Source: Glomus cerebriforme
Taxonomy: Eukaryota > Glomeromycota > Glomeromycetes > Glomerales > Glomeraceae
Reading direction: 5' to 3'
Assembly: GCA_003550305.1 (NCBI GenBank)
Contig: QKYT01000221.1
Location: 57,802-121,801 of the forward strand
DNA: 64,000 nt
In this document: positions 24,328 to 37,948 of the stretch, piece after piece
How the letters are laid out: each line of letters begins with the position of its first letter
How positions within the stretch are numbered: position 1 is the first letter of the stretch
Translations under genes and position numbers: made by a program
The notes under the pieces: model-generated
The model's input: only the letters and a program-made list of their open reading frames with translations
The model's database searches: none
What the model was told of the DNA's origin: nothing

Positions 24328-24479
24328 CAGTCAACTCTCCTTATAACGAAGAATTTTTTTTTCATATTTTTAATTTCTCTTTTTTTGCTTATAATAAACA
24401 TCAATTACCCACAATTAGTTTATATAGATTATAATAACTTCGTTACATCCGAAATTCTTTCGTTATAACGAGAGTTGAC
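24328..24479. mobile_element. Pogo/Tc1-like MITE, 152 bp, just past the kinesin stop
   Basis: Left end CAGTCAACTCTCCTTATAAC (24328 onward) pairs with the right end in reverse complement, CAGTCAACTCTCGTTATAAC, and the match goes on through GAAGAATTT with small gaps. TA follows the right end (24480-24481); the left flank is CA, so one side of the TA duplication is altered. The element ends 15 bases from the kinesin stop codon and probably lies in that gene's 3' UTR. Confidence 0.7.
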
Positions 24480-24494
24480 TGTACAAGAACAGTC

Positions 24495-27400
24495 TTAAAA
24501 GCACATAAACTTGCTTTTCTTGGCCATAAGTTCTTCCATTCGAGATTCGAGTTGTCTTCGTGCCTTCTCGGCACTTTCCTTGGCTTTCCGTTCTTCTTCC
24601 AATACTGTTTCAATATCTTTCTTTTCTTGATATACTGATGTTCTTGCAAATTCATATTGTGCTGTTGTTTCATCTAATTGAGATCGAAGGGTTTTCATTT
24701 GTTCAATAAGCTCTGATTTTTCCTTTTGTAATATCTGCAACTGTTGTTTGGCTACTCGAAGATTTATTTCGTTTTCTTCTAAAGAATTTTCCAAAGTTTC
24801 AACAAGTCGCTTGTTTTGTACATTTTCACCTTCAAGTTTAGCTATTTTTCTATGGAGTTTTTGTATTTCCACCGTAAAGTCACCTGTTGAATAAAAATTA
24901 TTACTTTCATTCGATCCATTCCTTGAATGTCTGGGTATTACAATTGACGATGTTAATGGTAAAAATTGACTTGGTGGTGGTGGTGTTGGCGGTAAAGGTT
25001 GACTTGGCGGTGGTGTTGGCGGTGGTGATTTTATCAAATTTGTGGCTGAAACTATGTTCGGACGTATCGACTTGCTAGATGATGCGGACATAATCGATAA
25101 AGTTGATAATCGAACGCCTGTAGGTGTTGAAGGTCCATCATGATCCGTAATTGAAATTGCTCCGAAAGATGGACGACGATGTTTAGTTTCAATTTCTATT
25201 TTACGTTCAAGTTCACAAATCTTATCTTGTAGAACCTTTATGAGATTATTTTGTTGAGAAATGGTACTTTCTTGTCTTTGTATTTTAGATTTTACAGAAT
25301 TATCTATGCCATTTAATTTTGGAACCTCAAATTTTGATTTTAAATCACTATAATCATAAAGTATTCCATTTGACATTTGAGATCTTAATTCGTCCATTTC
25401 CTTTTCAAGTTGTTCATTGAAATTTAATAATTTTGTAATTTCATCTTCCATTTCTTGACTATCTACTAAAGATTGTTGTTTCAAATTAGCATGTTCACGC
25501 TCAAGTACAATTAATTTATTATTTAATTCGGCAAGTTGGGCTGCTGTCTTGTTTCCACCACGTCCAGCTAATTGTAATTGTTTTACTAAAGATTCAATCT
25601 TTTGATCAAGTTTCTTACATTCTTCTTTGAATGCATCATTAGCTTGTTCCAACCCTTCTTTTTCCGCCTCTATCTCGGTCATTTTTCTTTTCAATTCTAC
25701 AACTGTAGCTCCGTTAAAAGAATCATTCACATTGCTTAGCTCCTTTTCTAAATTTTTTATGTTATTTTTCAAAGAAACTACCTGATCTTCTGCATCGGTC
25801 ACCTTTGCACGAAGATTATCATTAATTTGGCGTAAATTTTCATTTGCAATAGCAAGTTTTGAAAGTGTAGAATTAGATGATGATCCATATGTATCAAAAC
25901 TATCCGTTAAAGAATCATTGCTTTTATGTGAAGAAAGTGTTCTGTTATGTTTTTGAGTTTCTTCAAGTGCCTTCTCCAATTCGACAATACGAATCTTTTG
26001 TTCTTTGGAAACCACATCAGTATTCTTATATTTAGTAGCGGTTTCTTCAACCTCTTCAGCCAAACTTTCGTAACCTTTTTGATAATGTTCCACTTGTTTT
26101 GCAAGGTCAGCATTAGTATTTAACTGATTCTTTTTATCAGTCTCAAGTTGTTTGGTAATCTTTTCTAACTCTTCAACTCGATCGCGATATGTTTTAGCTT
26201 CATTGTGAGCCTTCTTAAGTTGGTCCGTGAGATTTTCAACTACATAATTATCAACATTACTATAATTTTTTATTATAGTTTCCTTCTGTGTATCGTCTAG
26301 CTCATTTTGCAATTTTTTGCATTGAGATTTGAGAGTTTCAATTTCTGTATTTGCATCCTCAAGTCTTGAAGATTCGGAATTGTGATTAATTTCTGCTGCT
26401 TTAAGTTGATCTTCCAAAGATTTTATTAATTTTTTATGGGTTTCATCTGATTTTTTGACAGATTCTAATTCAGAATTAACTTTAGCCATTGTCTCTTGTA
26501 ATTTTTCTAAATTTTCTTCTTTATCTTTTAATGCTATCTCTAATCCCTTAATCAATTCTTCTTGTATGGATTTAGCAAATTTGGCTTCTTCCAATTGTGC
26601 GGTCAATAAAGCAATAGAACCAATGCTCGTAGCTGCATCTGTAGAAGAAAATTGGTCCATAGATGCCAATTTCATCTCTAATTCCTTTACCAATTCACTT
26701 TGTTTAGCAGCAGTCTTTTTGGCAGCTTCCAGTTCAGATGACGATGGACGCTCTAATAATTTTGTTTCTAGTTCATAAAGTTGTGTCTGAAGCTCTTTAA
26801 CATGTTTAGATTCAGAATTAGCAAACATTTTTGCATTTTCAAGGTCTTTTCGTGTTTTTTGAAGGATGGCCTTTAACTCAGAAATGGAAGAATCCTTAGA
26901 TATAATCATTTCCTCCCTCATCAATAAAGTAGCATTGGCTTCTTTCAATTTTTCTTCTAATTCTCGGGCCATTTTAACATGCATTTCCTCTGAAGCTTTA
27001 GCTTCACCAAATAAAGTTCCAACAGATGCAAGTTTTTTTCCAAGATTGGTAATTGTATTTTGATCGAACTGCGAAGAATGTTTAATTTCTATAAGTTGGC
27101 TTTCCAAATTACTAATGGAAGATTTCAATTTCACAATCTCTTGTTTATGTTCAATTTCTTTTGTTTCAAGAGTTTTTGTAAGTTCAGTTACTCGTTTAAT
27201 ATGTTCATCACGTTCAATTTCGAGTGTTTTAATCTTTTCCTTAAGTTCATTATTAAGAAGTTTGGCATTTGTTAATTCATCTGTTAGAGAACTAGCATCT
27301 TTATCTACTAATTCAATATCCTTTAATATTTGAATTTGATTTTCTAATACTTTTATCTTTTCCAATTCTTCATCTCGTTCATGCTTGGTATTTTCCAATA

Positions 27401-30400
27401 ATTTTGATAATTCATCCAATTTTTTTGAACTAACAGTATTTGCCTCTTTTGTCACTGATAATTCCTCCTTAACACTATTCAATTCGGCTTCAATAGATGT
27501 TATATATTCATTCTGTGTGTTATATTCTTTTCTTAAATTTTCTAATTCTCTAGTTACGCTATCTTTTTCTTTAGATATAACTTCAATTTGAGATTGTAAT
27601 TGTTCTGTAATATTTTTTTGTTCAGATTCAGACTCTTTTAAGAATGTTATTTCACTCTTTAAAGCTTGTAACTTATCTGATTCTTTCTGTGCTGTCTCTA
27701 GTTTGCTTTCTAATTCTTTAACAGTATTTTGTAAATTGGACTTCGCATTTTTTAACTCGCTGATTTCAGTTTTCAATGCAGAAACTGTTGTATCTTGTTG
27801 AAGCTGCTTTAATCTATTTTCAAGTGTATCTATCTTATTACGTTGTATTGCATCTTGTTCACGCAAATTTTCGATTTCTTTATTTAAGAAATTAATTTGT
27901 TGTGAATCAATAAAAGCTGTATCTGAACGTACTTCATTAAGTTGATGTTCATGATTTTTAATTTGCGTATTTTTTCCAAGTGTTTTAGACTTTAATAAAT
28001 CTATCTTGCTACGTAGTGCAGCAAAATCATGTTCAGATTTATTTAATTTAATCTCGAGTTCAACAATCTTCAATTTGTAATCAGCCTCAGATTCCTTAGC
28101 TAAAGCCAATTCAGATTTTAATTTTATTACATCATCATCAACATTACCATCACTTTCTAATAATCGTGCCTCTAACAAATTAATTCTTTCTCTCTGAGAA
28201 ATTTCGACATTTTTTAAACGTTGTAATTCCTGTTTAAGTTTTGATTCCTCGGCTTCTAATGTTCGTAAATATTCTACTGCTGAAGTTTCTCTTTCTTTAA
28301 CCTCTTGAAGCTCTTTTTTTACATTATTAATTTCGGATTGTAAAAATTCATCTGAACATTTATTATTTTCTACTTTTTGTAGTTGTATTTGAACTTGTAA
28401 CATTTGTTTTTGCATATTTTCCTCACGATTCTTAACTTCAGAAAGTTGGGTCTTTAACGCTAAAGCCTCGGCTTCTTTTTCTCTCAATTTTTGTTGTAAA
28501 CTACCTTTGTCAATTAAATCTCTTTTCAATATCTCAATGAGTTCATATTTACGTTTAAGATCTGCTTTAAGTGTTTCTAATTGAGATTGTAAAGCAATTA
28601 CCAAATCTTTCGCACTTTGCAAATTTTCAAGAGAATCAGATTTACTTGCAAGTTCATTTTGTAATGTTATCAATTGATCTTGAAGTGCTTCGATAGATTT
28701 TTGTGTAGGATCCACAATATGAAGAGCTGAACTTCGAGAAGTTGGAATATGATTTACCTCTTTCGCTTTCGAAAGTTGTAATTCAAGATCTTTGACTTTT
28801 TCTTCCAATGCTTTAACATTTTCATCAACATTTTGCTCCAGTTTATCAGATGAATTCACGTCTGAAATACAATCAGAAGTGTTGAAATCGTTACTAACTA
28901 TATCGCTAGTTAATTTATTGTTTTTCTCCTCAACGACAAGACGATGTGCTTGTTTTACCTCCCGAAGCTCACTTTCGAGTTTTTTAATAATATTTAATCG
29001 ATCATCATTTGGAAGAAGTAAAGCTGCTATAGTATGACTTTTAGCTTCAATATCTACTTGAAGCTTTTCAACTCCCATATGAAGAATTTTAATTTCGTTT
29101 TTAACATCTTCAGAGGTTACTTCATTTTCATCGGGCTTTATGAAAACTTTTCCTTCAAGCTTAGAAGTTGTCTCAGCAATTTTTTCAAGTCTTTGTTTTT
29201 CTTGAATATTAACAAGTTGATCTTCCAATTCTTTAATTCTCATTTGCAATTTACTAACGTTCTCTCCAATAGCTTTATTATCTGTTATAACTACATCATT
29301 GGTGATATTCTGTTCTTGAATTGCTTGATACAGTTCATTTCGAAGATTTTGAATATTCGATTCAATTTGTACAATTTCTTCACTATTGTTATTATTTTTC
29401 TTTTCATATTCAGAAATTTTTTCAAGTGTTCGTCTTTGTTCTTCTTTGAGATTTTCAACTTCTTCTCGAAGTCGGTTCACAATTTCAAGTTCGTCAAGTT
29501 CCGTTGTAGTCGGTTGATCAGGATGTTCTGCCGACATAATAGACATAACTTCCATCTGTGCTAGAGTATCCCGTTTTTTAATTTCTTCACGTAGCTCTTC
29601 AACAATCTCAAGAGTTGCACGATGACTCATCTGTAAGCGTGCAAATTCCTTTTTGAAAGCATCCAATCCTATTGTCTTGTCTTCATTAATGTATTCAAGT
29701 TGTTTTAACTCCATTTGAAGTTTTTGAACAATTGCAAGGTGAGCCAAATCTCGGTTTTCCGGACCTCTAATATCACCTGATAAAGATTTTGATTTTCGAT
29801 GAAGTTCACGCTTTTTTATAGCGGTCAATCCATTATCAAAAGGATCTTTACTAGACTCTTCAAATCGTGGAGGAGACATTTGCATAGAAAAAGTGCTCTG
29901 TGGTGACATCGGTGTCATAGGTGTTGAAGGAGTTGTACATCTGAAATCGTCAAACATTTCTGAATTCACCATTCTTGCTTCATTAAGTTGTGCTTGAAGT
30001 TCATTTATTTCATTAAGACAAGCCTGATATTTTGCTTTTATTTCATCGAATTCTTCAACAGTTTTTTCATGAGTTTGTTGTAATTTAACCAATTTTTTTT
30101 CTAGATCAGCAGCTAATAAACGATCTTGTTCATCTTTAAATGATAAACCATTCGCTATTGGTATTGGTGAATAAATAACTGATTTTTCATCTTCAGAAAT
30201 CAATGATACAACCGAAGTTGATCGTTGATGTGTAGCTTGTTGATTATTTAATTCATATTCTTGAGCTTTTATATGTCTTAACTTTTCAAGCTCTATTACA
30301 AGTTCGTTCACCTTCTGTTCAAGTTGAATAATTCTACGATCACGTTCATCAATTGCGCCAAGTAACATTTTCTTTTCCTCATCAGTATTTGCTTGTCTCA

Positions 30401-33071
30401 TTTTAGCTTCTAATTCAGCGTAAGCTAATTCTCTCTGTTGAAGCCGTTTTTCGAGTCGTTCAATTGTTTGATTGAACTTAGCAAGTTGCTCTTCACCTGA
30501 TGCTAAACGAGATTCTAGATCTTGAATATAACCTTCACTATTAGATCCATTAGATTTCAATTGAGATACTTTACTCTTCAATTCATTTATTAATTCTTGA
30601 TCTTTCTTTTGTTCCTCTGAATGAGCTTCGAGTTTAGACTCAAGATCCTTTATATAATGTTCTGCAGTTTCTTCACGTTCACAAAGTTGTGCTATCTTAT
30701 TCCTCAAATCTATTATTAAATTTTTGTTTTGTTCATTTATTTGTTCAGCACATTCTAATTTATATTCATGATCATGCATCATTGTCTCTGTGTGATTTAA
30801 AGCAGCACGCACAAGAGCCAATTGACTTTCAAGAGAAGATATTGATTTTTCATATTCTTCAATAACAGGTTCAACTGCTTCTTGAAAACTAGCATCTAGA
30901 TGATCTTTTTTATCGTTTTTCTTTACAGTATCACCCATCTCATCAAAATTGTCCTGATGTGCTGCGAGTTCAGCAGATTTTTTTGCATGTTTTTGTGATA
31001 ATTCAGAATATGAACGTTGTAATTGTTTTAATTGAACTTCCAAATCTTCAATATCTTTATGCTTATTATTTGTTTTAGAATCAATGTTTGTTGTAACAAT
31101 TGTAAGAGGTGATTTTGGTCGAGCCAATCGACTAGGTGGTGTATCATTAGGACTAAGTAATGTTGGAGTATTCCTACCAGAACTATTATTTGATCCATTA
31201 CTATTAGTACTATTTGTTGCATTATTAGATATACATGAGGTTTTTAAAGATCTAATCTCTGATCTTAATTTTAACACTAGATTTTGTAAATGTTCTAAAT
31301 CATGCCATCCTACTTCTTCTTGATTAACTGTAGCTGTATTTTTTATATTACGCGCTCGATTAGCATATTTAAGTGTATTTACAGTCTCATTTAAATTATA
31401 TTCTGCAGGTGATGCGCAAGCTATCATTAATGTCTGAGCATTTCCACCTAATGAATCTTGTAATAATCGAGTAAGTTTAGAATCTCGATATGGAATATGT
31501 GTTGTATGTTTAGCTTTATTTGGATCACCTAAAGCTGATATTACATTTCCTAATGCAAGTAAACCAGAGTTGATCGATATTCCTTCTTTAGCACGCTCTC
31601 CTACAGCAGCAGATCTTTTTAGCTATATATCGAATAATAATATATTTTTTTTTTATTAATAAAGTAACAAAATCAAATATTATTTCACAAATAATCTCTC
31701 AAAATTAAAATTAATAATAACTTACTCTCTCACTTCCAGCTAAATCTACAAAATGAAATTTACTTGTTACTGTAACATATTCCCCTTCATCAAGTCGTCG
31801 ATTTTGTCGTAAATTATTTATGCTTGATTGTGGACGAATTCCAAATTTAGGTTCTTGCATTTTTGATGGAGTACTAGGTCGAGGAGAAGATTGTGATGTG
31901 GATGAGCCGACAAATTTTTGTTGAATCATTGTAACAGAAAATATTGCATGAGAACGCGAAGATTGCGCATTCATATCCGTTGCACCGACTTGACGATTTG
32001 CAGAACCGCGTGCTAAATGACTATAAACATATATAATAAAATAATTAATTTAAAAGGATAATAATTTTTTTTTTTTTTAAAAAAAAATACATATATATAT
32101 ATATGTATATATTTACCCCATAACATCATCTACACTATTAACTCTCATTTCTTGTAACCCACTCCATAAAATATTTCCTTTTGTATCTTCACGAATTGTA
32201 ACTTGAGGTCTACTATCACCATAACTTTCACCAAGAAGATCAATTAAATCTTCATTATATATTTCAACAAATGATACCTTTAATGAAAATTTTCGCGTTT
32301 TAAATTGTAGAGAATTCATTGAGGAGAATAATGTTTGCATTGCGCGAGGGATTATGCCCTTTGATTCTGGTGGGATTGAATGATTATCAGCCGTACCCAT
32401 TGTGTGTGTTTTACCTGAAGATGTTTGACCGTAAGCTAAAATTGTTACATTATAACCTAATATATTATTTAAAAAAAAAAAAAAATTATTCTTTATTTAA
32501 AAAATCCAAAAAAAAAAAAAATAGAATAAAATAAAATATATAAAATAACGCGTAAAATTCTCATAAAAAATTATTTTGTCACGTTTTCCCTTATCTTCTC
32601 GCGAAAAACAAAATTTATTTAATGCCAACGTGATCCATTATATTTATTATTTTCCAAAACATAAATCTATAAGGTTATAACCTATCATCACATACCCTCT
32701 AAGAAATTATCTACCAATTTTATGACCGATTTATCATATACATCTTGTTGTGTTGCTTCAGGACCAAATACATAATCATAACTAAATACTTGTTTCTTTT
32801 CAGATTGAACAATAACTTGATTCGGCGTGGAAGTTGTAAGAACTTGGCGTTGAAATCGTGTCGGCAAATTTGCCGTGTCTTCATTTGTTATTGGTCTAAT
32901 ACGAATAGCTAAGAGAATATGAAATTGGATGTAATATAATATTAGCAATCAAAGTTAAATGAAAACTTTTCCCGAGATCATATTAAAAAGATTTTTTTTT
33001 TTCTTGATTTGTTAAATATACCCACCCACTTGTACTGAGGTCTTATCTGACCCCCCTCCTGTTGAGGTCAT
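24495..33071 (-). CDS. Kinesin motor protein, probably kinesin-4-like, with very long coiled coil
   Basis: Five exons on the minus strand: 33026-33071, 32696-32908, 32117-32456, 31726-32020 and 24495-31622. All junctions are GT-AG, and the total of 8022 bases gives 2673 residues. The start ATG (33069-33071) gives [15 protein letters not shown] joined to AIRIRP. Motor domain, residues 16-395: P-loop GQTSSGKT (96-103), switch I NAQSSRSH (217-224), switch II DLAGSE (292-297), with a Ser/Pro-rich insertion of about 45 residues between them; then [20 protein letters not shown] and [10 protein letters not shown]. Residues 400-2440 are mainly heptad coiled coil. A Pro-rich segment follows (about 2493-2525, [19 protein letters not shown]), then a final coiled coil and the C-terminus KSKFMCF. 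The role would be microtubule plus-end-directed transport or microtubule regulation. Most of the protein is one 7.1-kb exon. Kinesin identity is certain; the subfamily is tentative. Confidence 0.93.
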
Positions 33072-35883
33072 TGTTGAAATTGTTGGAAAATATATGTGAA
33101 AGTTCCTTGTCTCTGGTTTGAGAAAGTAATTTTGTCCTGTGCCGTGCGTAAAAATTTATAGCTCGTTTTTATTATTTACAGCTACTTTTGTTAAAAGTTA
33201 CAATTGGTTCATCTACTAACTAGTAACTTTTAGTACGAGCCCGCTCGTTTTTTTTTTTTTTACAAGTGGCCTATGCTTAAATATTATATAAATTAAACGG
33301 AATTAAAGTACTTTGTACTTTTAAGTTTTTACTTTTTTTTTTTTTTTTAAAAAAAAAAAAATATACTATAATACAAGTTTTGCGAATGTCGACTAGTTAA
33401 ACACCGGTATGGAAAAAAAATGTAAGGGAAGAGAAAAGGAAGAAAGCCGACAAATTGGCGGTATAGAGAGATATTATATAATTTTCCGACGTTATATCGA
33501 AACAATAAACGTACGCCGTGAGTATTTATTTGTAGAATAAAAAAAAAATTTTTTTTTTCCCCGGATTTTTTTTTCTTTTTTTGTTTTTTTCTTCCTGCCT
33601 TAAAAGACCTCTTTGAATAACTAGTCGAATTCGTAATACCCAAAATAAAAAAAAAATGTGAATTTTTTTTCTATTAAATATACAAACATATGCGATACAA
33701 ATTTTGGAGGGATGTCAATTGGTGTTGACTTAATGTCTAACAAATGTGTCGAACTGATGATGTTACTTTAGCTTCTTGTCACAGGAGCGTCGAATAAAGT
33801 CTGACATAATATTTGTTTATCACATGTAACGCTTCACAATATACTGTAAAAGGTTACCATTAGAAGGGTTATGATAATCGAAGAATGTGTGCATTGTCTG
33901 CATACCAAAGCGGCACATATAAATAATAAATTTATTTACTTATTGTACAGTAGCTTGTTTGATCATCAAAATATATATATTTTTTTTTGAATTCAAAAAA
34001 ACCAATAGGATGAATGCCGTGTGGTATGTGATGAAAGTAAATTTTTTTTTATAGCCGAATTTTTTTTTTTATTACAATCAAATTGGCGTCTGTGTTCGCT
34101 TCAGCCGAAAGAGAGTCATCTGATGATCTGAAATTTTTTTTTAAAAAAAAAAAATAATTAACAAATTTTTTTTTAATAATAGATTTTTTAAATATACATT
34201 TTATTCTAAATTGGATAGAAACTGAACTATTTTGATATAAAAAGACCTGAAAAAGTACAAGTTAAAAAACATTTTGACAACTTTATGACGCCCTCCGATC
34301 ATCTCAATTTTGGTAATACATTTTATTTATCATAATCTTAAAAATATTAAATATTTTAAATTATTAAATATTAAATTAAAAATGTTAATCTCAAAAAAGT
34401 TTTTAAAAATTTAATTATCTATAATCGTATTTACCATTAGAATATAAAAGTTTAAATTAAATAAATTAAATTGATCACAAATTTCTCCTGTAAAACCCTG
34501 CATGATAAATTATTTTTGTAATATCACCTGATTTGTGTAATTTAAATTTTTGGGTGATCGTCAATTTAAACATTGCATACATTACGTACTTGGTACCCTA
34601 AAAAAAAACTATTCGAAACTTAAGGACTTCAAAAGATCTGTATCAACAAACAAATTTTCTGCAGGAGTATAATTAAAAAAAATTTTAAATTTGGTCAAAA
34701 TATAAGTTAATCTTTTGTTTAATTTAATTACAAGGGATTTTTTTAAAGACTTTGTGTGAAATTGCAGCATAAATTTTGCGTTAATCTTTTCATAAAGATC
34801 TACAAAGTTGTGTTATACAAATATAACTTTTAATTTTACTGTACATAAATCGTTATTCAAAAAATGTTGTACTGTTGATAGGTGTTTTTTTACATAATCT
34901 ACAATTTTATTCAAAGTTTTGTTAATTAAACTTATAAATAATTGTATAAACATATTTAATAATTCTTTGATCGTGATACATAATAAAAAATAAATTAATT
35001 CTAAGTCATGATATATAGTTTTGATTTACAAAGTGAAATCGTGTATTATTATTTCCATACCTAATATCTCCAGGTCTTAGCTGTTAGTAGTTTTTTTCGG
35101 TTGTTTAAAACTATTTCATTCCATTATTCAGCAGATTAAATATACAGTATAGTACAGCTATTATAATATCAGATATGTGATGAATAACATTTCACGCATA
35201 AAAATTTCTATATTATACACATAATGGTAACTTCTTTTATCACATTAAACAAAAAAAAAAGGCAAAAAATATTTTATAAAATTAATAAGCTTATAGTTAA
35301 TTCTGCCCCGCATTAACAAATTATTTATTATGTAAATTAAACTGTATAATGTACAGTATAGTACAGTACATACTATGGACATATTTATTATTGTTGATTG
35401 CAAATGTATGACCACAACTAAAATATTTCAGCACTTCTTTCATAATATTTTTGTTTAGAATTTAGATTCAAAGTTAATAATATAATAGCTTGAATGAAAA
35501 ACATTTACATTATACATACATAATCATCACTTAGCATTATATTGGATCTATTGATCATATTTAATCGACACTTTTATTAGTAAGGATAAATTTTTAGAAT
35601 TAATAATTTAAACTAAATTCTTTATTAATATCTTTCTCCAATCATTTAGGTTTATTAGTCATCATATATAAAACATATATTTATTTATCTGTTATGTTTA
35701 TATTTTTGATATTATACACTTTTGTTTTATTTTTATTTCTATTATGAATTCTTAAACCTAATTAAATCACTATTCTATGATGAATTTTTTGTTATCTGTT
35801 GTTCAATGAACTCACATTATTCTTCTATAATTTTAAAATTTTATTTACTATAACTAACACAGTTTGCGCATGCTATTGAAAGA
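33072..35883. other. Kinesin upstream region and AT-rich intergenic DNA
   Basis: The first several hundred bases should hold the kinesin promoter and 5' UTR; no clear box can be fixed. Homopolymer T and A runs are frequent (33330-33360, 34130-34155). The 98-codon frame at 33347-33643 (minus) is low complexity and unsupported. 34200-35883 shows only short frames. Confidence 0.4.
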
Positions 35884-36303
35884 ATGATTTCTCTTACATT
35901 CCTACGTTACCAATTTCAATCATGTCTTATCATTACTTTTTTGACTTTTTTTTTTTTAGAATGTGATTCAAATTTCTTTTTAAAGTCAACACTAATAATA
36001 TCACCGCAGATGATGATCACTGTACCAGCATTAGAGTTGAATTTTTGGCAAAGTTTCATTCCATTTTTAATTCTGCCCAAATTTTACCCTAATACTGGTA
36101 CAATGACAATCACCTTAGCAATACCATTATTTTATACTATGGAAATATGTTCAACGGACCAAAGCCCAATCTTAGAAATAAATATATTTTTCCTTCCAAC
36201 TGAAGTTAAAATGTGCAGCTATAATGAGAAAGATCATGGCATTGTCCGTGACACTCAACCCCAAATGCATACGTCATTTCCATTGAATAGAGTTGTAATG
36301 TAA
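35884..36303 (+). CDS. Hypothetical protein, 139 aa, N-terminal hydrophobic segment
   Basis: ATG at 35884 opens 139 codons, long for such AT-rich DNA. Residues 12-26 are hydrophobic (CLIITFLTFFFLE), which could be a signal anchor. The rest is rich in Pro, Ile and Phe with few charges. No family is recognised. The opposite strand also has protein-like pieces here, such as GVECHGQCHD near 36280-36220, so this frame could be the antisense of a decayed gene. Confidence 0.3.
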   Translation: MISLTFLRYQFQSCLIITFLTFFFLECDSNFFLKSTLIISPQMMITVPALELNFWQSFIPFLILPKFYPNTGTMTITLAIPLFYTMEICSTDQSPILEINIFFLPTEVKMCSYNEKDHGIVRDTQPQMHTSFPLNRVVM

Positions 36304-37948
36304 CGCAGCATATTTGTTTTTCTGTTCTATAATATATCTTTAATTTTGCCAAATCAGTAAATCAAAGAATATAGGATAGGCTTTCTTTATATCAAAGAGA
36401 GTATAGCTGAGATGAAGAAAATTGTCTAAAAAAGATATCAGAAAAGAAGAATAACGAACCACCGCAGTCAACAAAATATTTGATAGTAGTAAGGCATAGT
36501 AGGTATCACTTAAAATTGATATTTGTTTTAAGAGTTTTAAGAACATAATTTGATGATTGATAAAAATTATAAAAAGGAGGATCATTGAACTCGTTTAACT
36601 CAACTCTTAATCATGAGTGATATTAAAATTAATTATCTCACTTACAGTATATTGACTCTCCAGAAATTGATCATATTTTTTCAATTAACATAAAAAAATG
36701 ATTTGACTGTTAACGGTCTTAAAGAAATAATTAAAGAGGAGAGACATAACCTTACTATTTACTAGGTAACGGGAACCGTTGGATTGTCCGAAGCATTAAA
36801 TTAAGATGTATCACAAAACTCAACTAAAAAAGAATTCAAAATGTAACACAAATTTATTGTAAAACACGTGAAAGCACAATAATGCATATTATTGGTCAAT
36901 CACGCGTGCGGACAGACGGGGACCGAAAAAAAAAGTAACCAGTCAAATCATAGTCACAATTGAGCACAATTTGTACGGCTCGATCAGATCGTATCATAAA
37001 CAATAGATATGATTGGCCACTAGCACGCGTCACATTAGTTTATCAAAATCGATCAGAGGTGAACACCTATTTTCGTGGATCGGTTTGACTGACCGCTGAT
37101 CGATTTAGTAACCAATAATTTAAGGGCACATTTTGCGATCAATCCGGTCCGATCTAGAACTGAACAGGGCTAATGAGTCTAACCGAAAATGTCCTCAGCT
37201 ATGCTTCGGACAAATGATATAGAATTTTGGAGTGTTAATATCGACGCTGATGAACCAATGCTTAACAATTTGATGTAAAGACCTTAGTGGTGAAAAGATG
37301 TCAGACACAAAGAAAATTTCAACGTGATTTCTTCATAAGCCTAAGAAAAATGTATACATATTGTTATTAATATCGAATAAATTTTATATGTTATACTGAT
37401 AAAAAAAATCCTATGGATAAGATCATTTTCCTTTCGAGCTAGAAAGTAAAATTGTTCTTACTGATTAGAAGATCAAATTGAGTTAATCTATGGACCCAAC
37501 ATTTATTTATATGATGGATCATTTACTAAATGCATAAAACAAGTAAGAAAATTGTCAAAAAAAAAAATCTGCCATAAGTTGAACTCCAAAAAAAATAATA
37601 AAGAAATCTCTGGAGGAGGCAGGAGCATGAGAGAAAACTCAATGATATATATGAGAGAAAATTTAATCCTAAGTATGTTTTTTATTTATCTAATCTTAAT
37701 GTTCTTCTTTATTAATGAACTGATTTATTTTTTAGATCAATTCACATTTATTGAATAAATGACTTTTTTGGATTGATTTTTGTGCTCAAATACTTGAACA
37801 AAAAAAAAGCTCCAAAAACTTTCACAGCTTAGTGAACGAAAAATTCTCATGAAAGATATTTTTCAGTTCAAAAAATAATTATCTATTGAAGATAACTTTA
37901 AAAATATTTTTCACAATCATGAAATGTCCACAGTTAATATAGGATTAG
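36304..37948. other. Intergenic stretch with a less AT-rich centre
   Basis: 36760-37200 is richer in G and C, with many GATC-containing words and small palindromes (for example CGATCAGATCG near 36980). No frame and no clear terminal repeats. Could be an eroded repeat; not assigned. Confidence 0.3.

Noticed and set aside
26455..29564. Several plus-strand frames of 65-176 codons inside the kinesin exon (for example 29034-29564)
   Set aside because: They are antisense shadows of the coiled-coil coding sequence, low in complexity and rich in Phe/Ser/Leu as expected from reversed Glu/Lys/Leu codons.
33347..33643. 98-codon minus-strand frame upstream of the kinesin gene
   Set aside because: Built from poly-A/T runs (Lys and Phe tracts); lies in the probable kinesin promoter/5' UTR.
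36340..36585. 81-codon minus-strand hydrophobic frame
   Set aside because: No recognisable domain and no splice or context support; AT-rich sequence gives such Ile/Leu/Phe frames by chance.
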